In this document: positions 42,252 through 54,707 of the stretch, one piece after another | Numbering within the stretch: the stretch's first letter is position 1 | Layout of the letters: each line of letters opens with the position of its first letter | Source of the DNA: Cloacibacillus evryensis DSM 19522 | Lineage (GTDB): Bacteria; Synergistota; Synergistia; Synergistales; Synergistaceae | Direction of reading: 5' to 3' | DNA: 64,000 bases | Assembly (NCBI RefSeq): GCF_000585335.1 | Contig: NZ_KK073872.1 | Span: 3,401,283 to 3,465,282 of the forward strand | Program-made: the position numbers and the translations under genes | The notes under the pieces: model-generated | The model's database searches: none | Told to the model about the DNA's origin: nothing | The model's input: the letters and a program-made list of their open reading frames with translations, nothing else

Positions 42252-42351
42252 TAAATAACTTTCCTAGCGCGCCTTTCCAAAACACAGACAGAGGCCGCGG
42301 CAGAGAGCCAACAGCTCCGCCGCGGCCGTCAACCTTCCTGCGCGAGAAGAC

Positions 42352-42388
42352 AAAAAAAGAGAGCCAAGACTAAAAGTCTCAACTCTCT
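42352..42388 (-). terminator. rRNA operon terminator
   Basis: On the minus strand GAGAG..GAGACT-TTTT-AGTCTT..CTCTC is followed by TTTTTTT. It lies 14 bp after the 5S gene. Confidence 0.85.
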
Positions 42389-42401
42389 TTTCTCAATTAA
42401 T

Positions 42402-42517
42402 TCCGGCAACGACCTACTCTCCCACGGATACCCTCCGTAGTACCATCGGCGATGAGAGGCTTAACTGCCAGGTTCGGCATGGAACTGGGTGGGACCCTCT
42501 CTCCATAATCACCGGAA
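42402..42517 (-). rRNA. rrf: 5S ribosomal RNA
   Basis: On the minus strand it starts TTCCGGTGATTATGGAGAGA, contains the conserved CCCAGTTCCATGCCGAACC near the middle, and ends GTCGTTGCCGGAATTA. About 116 nt. It is the last gene of the operon, about 245 bp after the 23S gene. Ends are estimated to within a few bases. Confidence 0.95.
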
Positions 42518-42764
42518 ACTTTATGAATAAACGCTTGCGCGTCTATCTGCTTTGTCATTTTCCACGCGAGATATTATATCACACGCTTTGGACTGTAGAC
42601 CCTCTAACTTTTGTGATTTTGGCAGAGTTTTGTTCCAGAAGACGTGAAGCGCGTAGGGAGGGCGAGTTAAGACGCACTCCAGTGCGTCGACGCGAGCCCG
42701 ACCAGCGCTTTGCGGCTTCTGGGGCAAAGTTCTGTCAAAATCAGGTCTATAAAGGATTTATGAG

Positions 42765-45735
<2,971 letters not shown>

Positions 45736-45749
45736 CATAAATCCTTTAT

Positions 45750-47427
<1,678 letters not shown>

Positions 47428-47702
47428 TTCCTGACGTGTCGCTTTCGCTGACTTTTTTCTTGACCGGCTCGCGCCGGCCCGGAATTCTCTTTTTCAGCGG
47501 CTCCCGCGTTTTCGCGCTTTTGCGATCTCGCTTCCGGTGCCGCCTCAAGGACCACACACCTTCTCCAATTCTTTCCGCGTCTCCGCGTCTGAACCGGGTT
47601 ACGATGTATGTTGCTTTTGCTTTCTCGTTATTCTTTTTGTCATGGTGCCTGCCGCGCCGCCGGGGTTAAAAAAAGCTGCCCGTCGCGGGCGCAACGGGAG
47701 CA
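47428..47702 (-). other. rRNA operon leader region
   Basis: About 275 bp transcribed before 16S. It contains GCCGGCGCGAGCCGG-type hairpins near 47463-47482 and runs that may act in antitermination. No protein gene is supported here. Confidence 0.6.
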
Positions 47703-47731
47703 AGTATATTATGCCCGGCCCTTTTCGTCAA
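47703..47731 (-). promoter_or_regulatory. rRNA operon promoter
   Basis: On the minus strand TTGACG (47731-47726), 17-bp spacer, TATACT (47708-47703). It is G+C rich after the -10, as expected for stringent control. Confidence 0.75.
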
Positions 47732-47865
47732 CCCCCGCGACGGCTTTTTTCGCAAGGACACACGGACTCGTGTCTTCGCCTCCATTCTTTCTTTTCTCTG
47801 TCATTCCGGATTTTCTGACTGGATTTTTTTTGAAACCGCAATTCTTTTAATTTCTGTCGAAAGAC

Positions 47866-47896
47866 AAAAAATGCGGGGAAGGCGTACCTTCCCCGC
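47866..47896 (-). terminator. Terminator of the lytic transglycosylase gene
   Basis: On the minus strand GCGGGGAAGG-TACG-CCTTCCCCGC then ATTTTTTG, 28 bp after the stop. Confidence 0.88.
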
Positions 47897-47923
47897 TGCG
47901 TTAGAGCGATCTGTCGTTCGCGG

Positions 47924-48787
47924 CTAGTAGCCGCTCTTGTCCGTATGGCGCTGGAGCATCGCCATGTTGTTGTTCACTTTTTTGAGGTAGTTGTGCGCGA
48001 TGCCGCCGTAGTAGCGGTTGAGGGCATTCTGTACGGTCCCGTAAGCGCTCATGTAGCGCGAGAGTATGAGGACTCCGGCTTCCACGCCGCGCTCGGGATC
48101 GAACATGTGGTCGCGGGTCGGGGCGATGCCCTTCGCGCGGAGCATTCCGTTATGCACCTTCCACATGACCTGCATGACGCCCAGCGCTCCCGCCTTGCTC
48201 TGCGCCGACGGGTTGAAGCGGCTCTCGGCCTTTGCGATGCTGACGACGAGGTCCGAGGGGACGTTGTATTTGACGCTGTAGAATACCAGCGCGCAGGCCT
48301 CTCTCCAAGCGGTTTTTGCCGGGATTTGGGGGTTTACCTTTCTTATGAAGGCTGCTACGTTCGCAACTTTTTTCTGTTTCGCGGGCGCGAGCGTGCCCAG
48401 TTTGTTGAGCGTGCTTAGCGGGTGCTCGTCCTGCCAGACTCCTATATGCTGTTCGGTAAGTCCCTGGTGTTTCAGCGCGGCATAGATGGATCTGTCGAAC
48501 GGAGCCGGATCTTTATCCTGCGTGATCTCTTTCGGGCTTTTGCCAGTCTCGGTCTGTGCGGTATAGATAACGGAGGTTTTGCTCTCCGTCATTACGACAT
48601 TCTCTGTTAGAGCGGTTTCACTGACTGTTGTGATTACGGTGCCGTCCGAGAGGGTGCTATGTGTTTTCGGTGATGATTCCGTACTGCTCATTCCGGCCGC
48701 CGGGTGCATTATTACCGAAACGAGGAGCAGGAGCATCACTGCGATTTGCGACAAGTGGAGATGCCGCTTTTTCATTATTTTTCGCAT
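47924..48787 (-). CDS. Secreted lytic transglycosylase (SLT domain)
   Basis: The 287-residue protein has a signal peptide (LHLSQIAVMLLLLVSVIMHPAAG), a Ser/Thr-rich linker, then a goose-type SLT domain from about residue 155: SDLVVSIAKAESRFNPSAQS with the catalytic Glu, KAGALGVMQVM, and NRYYGGIAHNYLKKV. It cleaves peptidoglycan in the periplasm to 1,6-anhydro ends. AAGGAGG lies five bases before the ATG at 48787, which fixes the start over the ATG at 48772. Monocistronic. Confidence 0.92.
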   Translation of the reverse strand: MRKIMKKRHLHLSQIAVMLLLLVSVIMHPAAGMSSTESSPKTHSTLSDGTVITTVSETALTENVVMTESKTSVIYTAQTETGKSPKEITQDKDPAPFDRSIYAALKHQGLTEQHIGVWQDEHPLSTLNKLGTLAPAKQKKVANVAAFIRKVNPQIPAKTAWREACALVFYSVKYNVPSDLVVSIAKAESRFNPSAQSKAGALGVMQVMWKVHNGMLRAKGIAPTRDHMFDPERGVEAGVLILSRYMSAYGTVQNALNRYYGGIAHNYLKKVNNNMAMLQRHTDKSGY

Positions 48788-49028
48788 ATTGACCTCCTTG
48801 CGAGTTTGGAAACGCAGAAAACCCCTTTCAGAAAATCTACATTTTAAATTTTCTGAATTGTGCTGTCCGCGGGCACTCTTAACGCATGAAATATGATAAC
48901 GGCAAGAGTCAATAAGTCAAGCTCAAAACGACAAATACCGTGCTTTCTAATGTTACATGAGGGCACGGCTTTTCAAAAAAGGCTTATATTAGAAGCAAAA
49001 TATCTGTTTAGTAAAGATTCATCGAGTA

Positions 49029-49910
49029 TCAGCCTTGATTTTTATTGCAGGCGAGCAGCAAAATGCCGCAAAAAAGTATACCTACGCCAAGCGAACCGAT
49101 CCATGAGAGACGTTCCCCCAGCAGCACGGCCGACAGGAACCAGGCGGTGAGGGGTTCGGAGAGCGAGAGTGTGTAGACGGTCCCAAGCGCGATGTTTTGA
49201 ATGCCGATCGTAAATAATGTATATGGGATGATGGTGCTGAGAAAGGTGAGCAATCCCATGCAGGCGGCTCCGCGCGGTTCGAGCATCCAGCCGATGTCCC
49301 CCGCAAGGAGCCACGGCAGCGCCATGAGGCCGCTGACGGCGCTGACGACGGCGATTACGTCGTATGGGTCTCTCTTTATGAGGCGGAGTCCGACTCCTTC
49401 GAGCGCGTAGGAGAGGGCCGCGCCGAAGGCGAGAAATACGCCGAGGGCGGATACTGAGAGGGCGCCGCGGTTGCCCCCCAGCACGAGCATAACGCATCCC
49501 GCGACCGCGAGTACGGTGGCGGCATACCAGCGCCAAGGCAAGCGTTCCCCGAAGAGGACCCGTCCGAAGATCCCCGCGACGGGCGGGGCGCTGCCGATCG
49601 CCACCATTGTACCGACGGCGACTCCGGTCAAGCGCACGGCGGAGAAGAAGGTAAGCTGATAGGCGGCAAGTCCCGCCGCGGCAAGCAGCACGCCCTTCAC
49701 GCTCCATTCGCCGCGGAGGAGCCCGCCCCGTTTTTTTATCAGCATGTATATAAAAAGGATGATGCCCGCAACGGCGACGCGCGCCGCGCCGATGGACAGC
49801 GAGGAGGCGCCCTCCGGCGCGAAGGCCTGTATCGTTCCCGTCGTGCCCCAGCACATTCCCGCCCCGATCACGCACAGGGTCCCTTTCAAAGTGCTCTTTG
49901 ATATCTTCAT
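49029..49910 (-). CDS. EamA/DMT-family transporter
   Basis: A ten-helix membrane protein with two EamA repeats: GTLCVIGAGMCWGTTGTIQA at the start of the first and VFLAFGAALSYALEGVGLRL of the second, plus TLSLSEPLTAWFLSAVLLGE near the end. Members export amino acids or other metabolites. I choose ATG 49910 (MKISKSTLKG), preceded by GGAG at good spacing; an in-frame ATG at 49925 has its AAAGGA too close, and longer versions would overlap the upstream gene. 293 residues. Confidence 0.9.
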   Translation of the reverse strand: MKISKSTLKGTLCVIGAGMCWGTTGTIQAFAPEGASSLSIGAARVAVAGIILFIYMLIKKRGGLLRGEWSVKGVLLAAAGLAAYQLTFFSAVRLTGVAVGTMVAIGSAPPVAGIFGRVLFGERLPWRWYAATVLAVAGCVMLVLGGNRGALSVSALGVFLAFGAALSYALEGVGLRLIKRDPYDVIAVVSAVSGLMALPWLLAGDIGWMLEPRGAACMGLLTFLSTIIPYTLFTIGIQNIALGTVYTLSLSEPLTAWFLSAVLLGERLSWIGSLGVGILFCGILLLACNKNQG

Positions 49911-49930
49911 GCTCTGTCTCCGCATTCCTT

Positions 49931-50938
49931 TCAGCAGCGGCAGCTTGCGCACGCCGTCGTGCGGCTGACCGAATGGCCGATGTCGGGGATGAGCTCCCAT
50001 ATTATTTCGCGTTTGTCGCGCACCGCCGCCAGCGCCTCCTCCGAGAGCGTCCAGATATCGAGGGGCTGAACTCCCGACGCGATCTGCGCTCCGAAGCGCG
50101 CAAGTCTCGCGGCGCTCTCTTTTGCCCGCGCCTCGCTATCGGAGACGAGCAGCAGCTGGCAGATGCTGTCCTGTTCCTGCGTGTCTATATCAAAAAACCC
50201 GGGCAGCATGACGCGGCGCTGAAACATGACCCACCGCCGGAACCTGCCGATCTCGCGCAGCTCGTCCTCTTCGCGGCCGCTGTCAAAGACGAACAGGAAG
50301 CGGTCGGTATTTATCAGCCGCAGAGGATCGTTAGGATGGCCTTTGAAGTTCTCATATTGGAGATAGTCGTAGCGGCAGACGTAGAGGATGTCAGGGGTAA
50401 AAATCTCCGTCAGTCCGGCTTTTTCCGCCAGCCAGGCGCCGGCCTTTTCCGCGTCCGCCGCCATTCCCGCGCCGCGCCCGCGAAGTCCGATGAGGGGAAA
50501 TTTTTCCTCCATCTCCAGCTCCGCCTCGCCATTCATGTAGGGCCAGGCCAGTTCGTCCTTATTAACGGCGAACAGCTCTTCGTCACGAGCCTTCGGAAAT
50601 ATTTCCAGCGCCGGCGAGGTATAGTATTGTTTTATGCCCCAGCGCTGAAGGTGGGCGGCGTTGAGAAGTTTCAGGAAGCCGCCCGCCCTTGCCGAACGGA
50701 CGCGGTCGGCGGGAGCTTCTCCCGGTTTTTCTTCGATAAAGTTTTCCAGCGCGATACGCCTGAATTCGGCGACGCCCGTTTCGCTGAGCGAATAGACGCC
50801 GTCCTCCGGCACTATCAGCCCCTCTTCAACGAGCCTTTCCAGCGCGGCCATGTCCACGCCCTCTTTGACGAGCATTTCTCTTGTCCAGCAGGGATAGAGG
50901 GAGTCGAAGAGGGTAATGAGCATCATATTGTCTATCAT
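49931..50938 (-). CDS. Hypothetical protein with N-terminal winged-helix-like region (335 aa)
   Basis: The soluble protein starts MIDNMMLITLFDSLYPCWTR and the first ~65 residues look like a small winged helix (LERLVEEGLIVPEDGVYSLS). The body has no motif I recognise (RLINTDRFLFVFDSGREEDE, RRVMLPGFFDIDTQEQDSIC). It ends TTACASCRC, three Cys that could bind metal. It is the first gene of a pair with the DMT transporter 20 bp downstream. Function unknown. Confidence 0.6.
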   Translation of the reverse strand: MIDNMMLITLFDSLYPCWTREMLVKEGVDMAALERLVEEGLIVPEDGVYSLSETGVAEFRRIALENFIEEKPGEAPADRVRSARAGGFLKLLNAAHLQRWGIKQYYTSPALEIFPKARDEELFAVNKDELAWPYMNGEAELEMEEKFPLIGLRGRGAGMAADAEKAGAWLAEKAGLTEIFTPDILYVCRYDYLQYENFKGHPNDPLRLINTDRFLFVFDSGREEDELREIGRFRRWVMFQRRVMLPGFFDIDTQEQDSICQLLLVSDSEARAKESAARLARFGAQIASGVQPLDIWTLSEEALAAVRDKREIIWELIPDIGHSVSRTTACASCRC

Positions 50939-51022
50939 GAGGGTAAATGCCTCCTTTTTCCGTTTATTGTCATACCATGATATTATCTATCTCCGTTTTC
51001 ATAAAGCGACAATAATTAACAG

Positions 51023-51047
51023 CGGCTGTGAGAAACTTTCACAGCCG
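51023..51047 (-). terminator. Hairpin downstream of the LysR gene
   Basis: CGGCTGTGA/TCACAGCCG perfect 9-bp stem with a 7-nt loop, 30 bp after the stop; no strong U-run. Confidence 0.45.
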
Positions 51048-51076
51048 CGCGCTATGCGGTCAGGGAGACGGTCATT

Positions 51077-51949
51077 TTACATATCGGGGATCATGCGTTT
51101 CGCGTAGGAGACGAATTCGAGCGCCGCGGGGGAGGCCTTTTCAAGAGAGGGGAGCGCGATGCCGAAGCTGATATGGCGCGGCGGATCGAGCGGCAGGATC
51201 GCGGCTTTGTTGAGGCGTCCTTTGGTTATCAGTTCGTTCATTATACTCATGCCGAGGCCGCATTCTATCATTGATATCGCGGCGAAGTTTTCAATGGTGG
51301 AGAAGGCGATGCTGGGGGAGATGCCGGCCTCCTCAAGGACGGCGGTCACGTCTTCGTCGCGCCCGAGCGCCGGCATGATGAATTTTTCCCCGGCGCAGCG
51401 CGAAAGCGGATACGAGGCGGCGCCGGCCAACGGGTGGTCGGGCGGCAGGACGGCCATTATCGGGTCGTCCCGCAGCGGTATCCAGTGGCACTTCATCTTG
51501 GGGCGCCAGGTGTAGAAGCACATCTCTACGCTCATTTCGTCGAGCCAGCTTTGCAACTCCTGCCGGATGCCTTCGCGTATCTGTATCGTCACACCGGGAT
51601 AATCGGCGCGGAAAGCTTTGATGACATGCGGCAGCCATTGTATCGAAACGCTGGGATAGCTGCCGATCGTGATGCTGCCGCTCTTTATCCCCCTTATTTC
51701 GGCCATCCGCTGGGCAAGCCGTTCGTTGCATTTAAGGAGGTCGCGCAGATAGGGGGCCAGGCGCAGGCAGTTGTCCGTGGGAACGACGCCGCCGCTGTTT
51801 CTGATGAAGAGCGGAAAGCCAAGTTCGTTCTCTATCGTATCGATCATATGCCAGATGCCCGACGGCGTGTAGCCATAGTCCTTGGCCACCTTTGAGAGGT
51901 TGCGGTAATCTATCGCGTCAAGCAGTATTTTGCATTTTTTCAGATCCAT
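51077..51949 (-). CDS. LysR-family transcription regulator
   Basis: The 290-residue regulator has a winged helix (NLSKVAKDYGYTPSGIWHMI) and an effector domain (SGSITIGSYPSVSIQWLPHV). It is a paralogue of the LysR protein at 25491-26384, sharing TPSG, QWLP/HWLP, IMPALGRDEDV and ITKGR-type segments. It lies 23 bp after the YhcH-like gene on the same strand, so the two may be cotranscribed. Targets unknown. Confidence 0.92.
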   Translation of the reverse strand: MDLKKCKILLDAIDYRNLSKVAKDYGYTPSGIWHMIDTIENELGFPLFIRNSGGVVPTDNCLRLAPYLRDLLKCNERLAQRMAEIRGIKSGSITIGSYPSVSIQWLPHVIKAFRADYPGVTIQIREGIRQELQSWLDEMSVEMCFYTWRPKMKCHWIPLRDDPIMAVLPPDHPLAGAASYPLSRCAGEKFIMPALGRDEDVTAVLEEAGISPSIAFSTIENFAAISMIECGLGMSIMNELITKGRLNKAAILPLDPPRHISFGIALPSLEKASPAALEFVSYAKRMIPDM

Positions 51950-51972
51950 CTACATCTCCGCCGCCCCGTTCT

Positions 51973-52425
51973 TCACCAGGGCAGCTTGACGACGATCTTT
52001 TTTATCCGGCACGGCCTCTCTCCCGCCTTCACCCCCGGGCGGTGGCCGTCCCACGGCGCGAGAAGCACGGCCGTTCCGCGCGCGAGCTTCAGCTCCTGTC
52101 CCTCGCCGCCGTAAAAGGCGATGTCCTCTTTTTCGTCGTACGGCGTCGTCTCCCTAAGCTCCGCGAGCGGCGCGTAACCGAGAAGTTCCTCTCCCTCAAC
52201 GACGAGCTGAAGGTCCCAGTATCTCCTGTGCGCCTCGAAGGGGACCTCCGCGCGCGGCTTAGTCTCGTATTCCCCAAAGCGCAGGTCCAGCGGCGCGAAA
52301 TCCATCTCCCGGAGCTCCTCAAAGCTTTTTTCACCGGCAGACGAGAGAAATTTTACAAGCTGCCCCGCGCACGGCATGTACTTCGGCAATTCGGTGATAA
52401 AACGGTCCACTGAGTCATATATCAT
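51973..52425 (-). CDS. YhcH/YjgK/YiaL family protein (DUF386)
   Basis: The 150-residue cupin-like protein has family blocks FEAHRRYWDLQLVVEGEELL and the metal-site-like FAFYGGEGQELKLARGTAVL region, then LLAPWDGHRPGV with conserved Asp and His. Relatives act in sialic acid or sugar-acid metabolism, often as sugar anomerases. It sits between the ABC-F gene and the LysR gene; no sugar pathway is nearby, so its substrate is unclear. Confidence 0.88.
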   Translation of the reverse strand: MIYDSVDRFITELPKYMPCAGQLVKFLSSAGEKSFEELREMDFAPLDLRFGEYETKPRAEVPFEAHRRYWDLQLVVEGEELLGYAPLAELRETTPYDEKEDIAFYGGEGQELKLARGTAVLLAPWDGHRPGVKAGERPCRIKKIVVKLPW

Positions 52426-52449
52426 CTCTGTCGCCCCTCTCCGCTTCCT

Positions 52450-54423
52450 CTATTTTATCTCTTCTATCTTAATACTGAGCTCTTCCCACTCTTCGTAGAG
52501 CCTTTTCAGCGCCTCTTCTTTTTCTTTAAGCTCGATCATCAGGCCCTGGATGCGCTGGGAGTCGGAGAGCACCTCCGGCGAGCAGAGGAGGCCGTTTATC
52601 TCATCTTTGCGCCTCTCGGCGAAGGATATCTCCCTTTCGCATATCTCGAGGCGCTCCACAAAGTCCTTCTTCGCGCGGTAGAGGCGGTTGCGCTCCTCAG
52701 CCTCGGCGCGCCGCTGCTCTTTCGTTCTCGCCTCCTGGCGGGCCTCGGCGGCCCCCGCGCGCAGTTCGGCGGCAAGTTTCTCCGCGGGGTCGACAGCAGT
52801 CACGGCGATGGGTGCGGCCTCGCGACCGCTTCTTTTTTCGATGAACCACGAGTAGTTGCCGGGATAATCATAGAGCTTTCCGTCGCGTATCTCGACGACG
52901 CGGTTCACCAGGTCGTCGAGAAAGGCGCGGTCGTGGGAGACGATCAAAATGGTGCCGCCGTACTGGAGCAGCGCCTTCTGAAAAAGCTCTTTCGTACCGT
53001 AGTCGAGGTGGTTCGTCGGCTCGTCTAGGATCAGCAGATTTGACTCGGAGAGCAGCATCTTCAGCAGGCCGAGGCGCGATTTCTCGCCGCCCGAGAGGAC
53101 GGAGACGGGTTTGTGTATCTCGTCCCCCGAAAAGAGGAAGGCTCCGAGCAGATTGCGCTTCGCCCCCTCCAGCAGCTTTGAGCCGGTATTGTTGACCTCC
53201 TGCCAGATGGTGCGGCTGTAGTCAAGGTTCTGGGCGCTCTCCTGCGAGAAATAGGCCTTCTTGACGTTGAGGCCGAGCTCCGCCGTGCCGGCGGTTGGTT
53301 CTTCGCTCTGATTCAGCAGGCGCATCAGCGTCGATTTACCCGCGCCGTTGACGCCGACGAGGGCGACGCGCTCGCCGCGCTCGATGACGAGATCCACGTC
53401 CTGAAAGACTGTATGCTCTCCGTAGCGCTTCGCGAGCCCCGCGGCCTTTATCACCTCGCGGCCGCTGCGCGGGCTCTCCGGGAAATGAAAGCTCACGCTC
53501 TTCGAGGGGCCCTCAAGCTCCGTTATCTCCATCTTTTCCAACTGTTTGATGCGGCTCTGCACCTGGCGCGCCTTTGTCGCCTTATAGCGGAAGCGTTCGA
53601 CGAAGCGCTGTATCTCGTCGATCTTCTCACGCTGCTGCTCCCACTCGGCCTCCAGCCGCGCGCGGCGTTCCTCGCGCTCCGTGAGAAACTTTTCATAACC
53701 GCAGGAATAAAGATTTATCCGGCCGTTCGCGAGTTCCGCCACCGATGTTACCATATTGTCGAGAAAACGCCGGTCATGCGAGACGGCGATGATCGTGCCG
53801 CGGTAGTCGCGCAGCCATGATTCGAGCCATTCCATGCTCTCGGTGTCAAGGTGGTTCGTCGGCTCGTCGAGCAGCATGATGTCCGAATGCGAAAGAAGCA
53901 GCGCGGCAAGGGCGATGCGCATCTTCCATCCTCCGGAGAATTCGGAGGTCAGCCGCGCGGCGTCGCGCTCCGGCGCGAAACCGAGCCCCTTGAGCACCTG
54001 CTTGGCCTCGACGTCAAAGCCGAAGCCGCCCTTCGATTCAAAAAGCCTCTGCAGCCGCTCATGCTCGGAAAGCAGCCCCTTCACCGACGGATCGTCTTCG
54101 GCCAGCGCCGACATCCTCTGTTCACATTCGGCGAGCCTTTGTGATATCTCCGTGAGTCCGGCCCGCCCTTTCAGGTATTCTGCGAGAGGGAGCTCCCCGA
54201 TCTCCACAAGGTCTTGCGGAAGATAGCCGACGCTGTGTCCCTTCGGCATCGTAATGGTACCCTCGTAATCGGCGCTCCCCGCCAGCACGCGCAGCAGCGT
54301 CGTCTTGCCGGCGCCGTTGTCGCCGACGAGGCCGATACGGCTTTTCGGCGTGATGAACCAGTCTATGCCGCGCAGTACCTCCTGTTCGCCGAAATTTACC
54401 TTCAAATCCTTTATCTCGATCAT
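52450..54423 (-). CDS. ABC-F family ATPase (ribosome-associated type)
   Basis: Two ABC cassettes in one chain without membrane segments: Walker A GLVGDNGAGKTTLL (about residue 32), signature SEFSGGWKMRIALA, Walker B MLLDEPTNHLD; then Walker A ALVGVNGAGKSTLM (about 370), signature LSGGEKSRLGL, LILDEPTNHLD. Between them is the charged linker with EREERRARLEAEWEQQ, and the C terminus is a coiled coil (AAEARQEARTKEQRRAEAEE). 657 residues, near the Uup/YdiF type. Such proteins act on the ribosome; some give antibiotic protection, which cannot be judged here. Confidence 0.93.
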   Translation of the reverse strand: MIEIKDLKVNFGEQEVLRGIDWFITPKSRIGLVGDNGAGKTTLLRVLAGSADYEGTITMPKGHSVGYLPQDLVEIGELPLAEYLKGRAGLTEISQRLAECEQRMSALAEDDPSVKGLLSEHERLQRLFESKGGFGFDVEAKQVLKGLGFAPERDAARLTSEFSGGWKMRIALAALLLSHSDIMLLDEPTNHLDTESMEWLESWLRDYRGTIIAVSHDRRFLDNMVTSVAELANGRINLYSCGYEKFLTEREERRARLEAEWEQQREKIDEIQRFVERFRYKATKARQVQSRIKQLEKMEITELEGPSKSVSFHFPESPRSGREVIKAAGLAKRYGEHTVFQDVDLVIERGERVALVGVNGAGKSTLMRLLNQSEEPTAGTAELGLNVKKAYFSQESAQNLDYSRTIWQEVNNTGSKLLEGAKRNLLGAFLFSGDEIHKPVSVLSGGEKSRLGLLKMLLSESNLLILDEPTNHLDYGTKELFQKALLQYGGTILIVSHDRAFLDDLVNRVVEIRDGKLYDYPGNYSWFIEKRSGREAAPIAVTAVDPAEKLAAELRAGAAEARQEARTKEQRRAEAEERNRLYRAKKDFVERLEICEREISFAERRKDEINGLLCSPEVLSDSQRIQGLMIELKEKEEALKRLYEEWEELSIKIEEIK

Positions 54424-54635
54424 CTTAAGATGAATTCCTCCACTTTAAATGCAATTTGTATATTATAGTTGGAACGGCCCTCAAAGAAAATAGCGGCGGA
54501 CGCCCGCCTGCCAGCCTCCCGGAGAATCGTCAAATGTTCGCGCGCGCTTTGGAGAGAAACCTTATTCCGAGGACAAATCAAACCGTTTTTTTACTCTTCC
54601 GCACAAGAAAACTGTTATTAAGCATCGAAATGCTC

Positions 54636-54664
54636 TTGATTTTATGTTTAAGTCGTTGTATAAA
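54636..54664 (+). promoter_or_regulatory. Promoter of the type III glutamine synthetase gene
   Basis: TTGATT (54636-54641), 17-bp spacer, TATAAA (54659-54664), about 40 bp before the start codon. The interval 54424-54635 holds nothing else recognised. Confidence 0.7.
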
Positions 54665-54707
54665 GATACTAATGTGTTTGATCCCCCATTGGAAAGGGTT
54701 TTATATA

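Noticed and set aside
54456..54707. N-terminal extension of type III glutamine synthetase
   Set aside because: It crosses the promoter at 54636-54664 and does not resemble GSIII; the ATG at 54708 gives a standard length.
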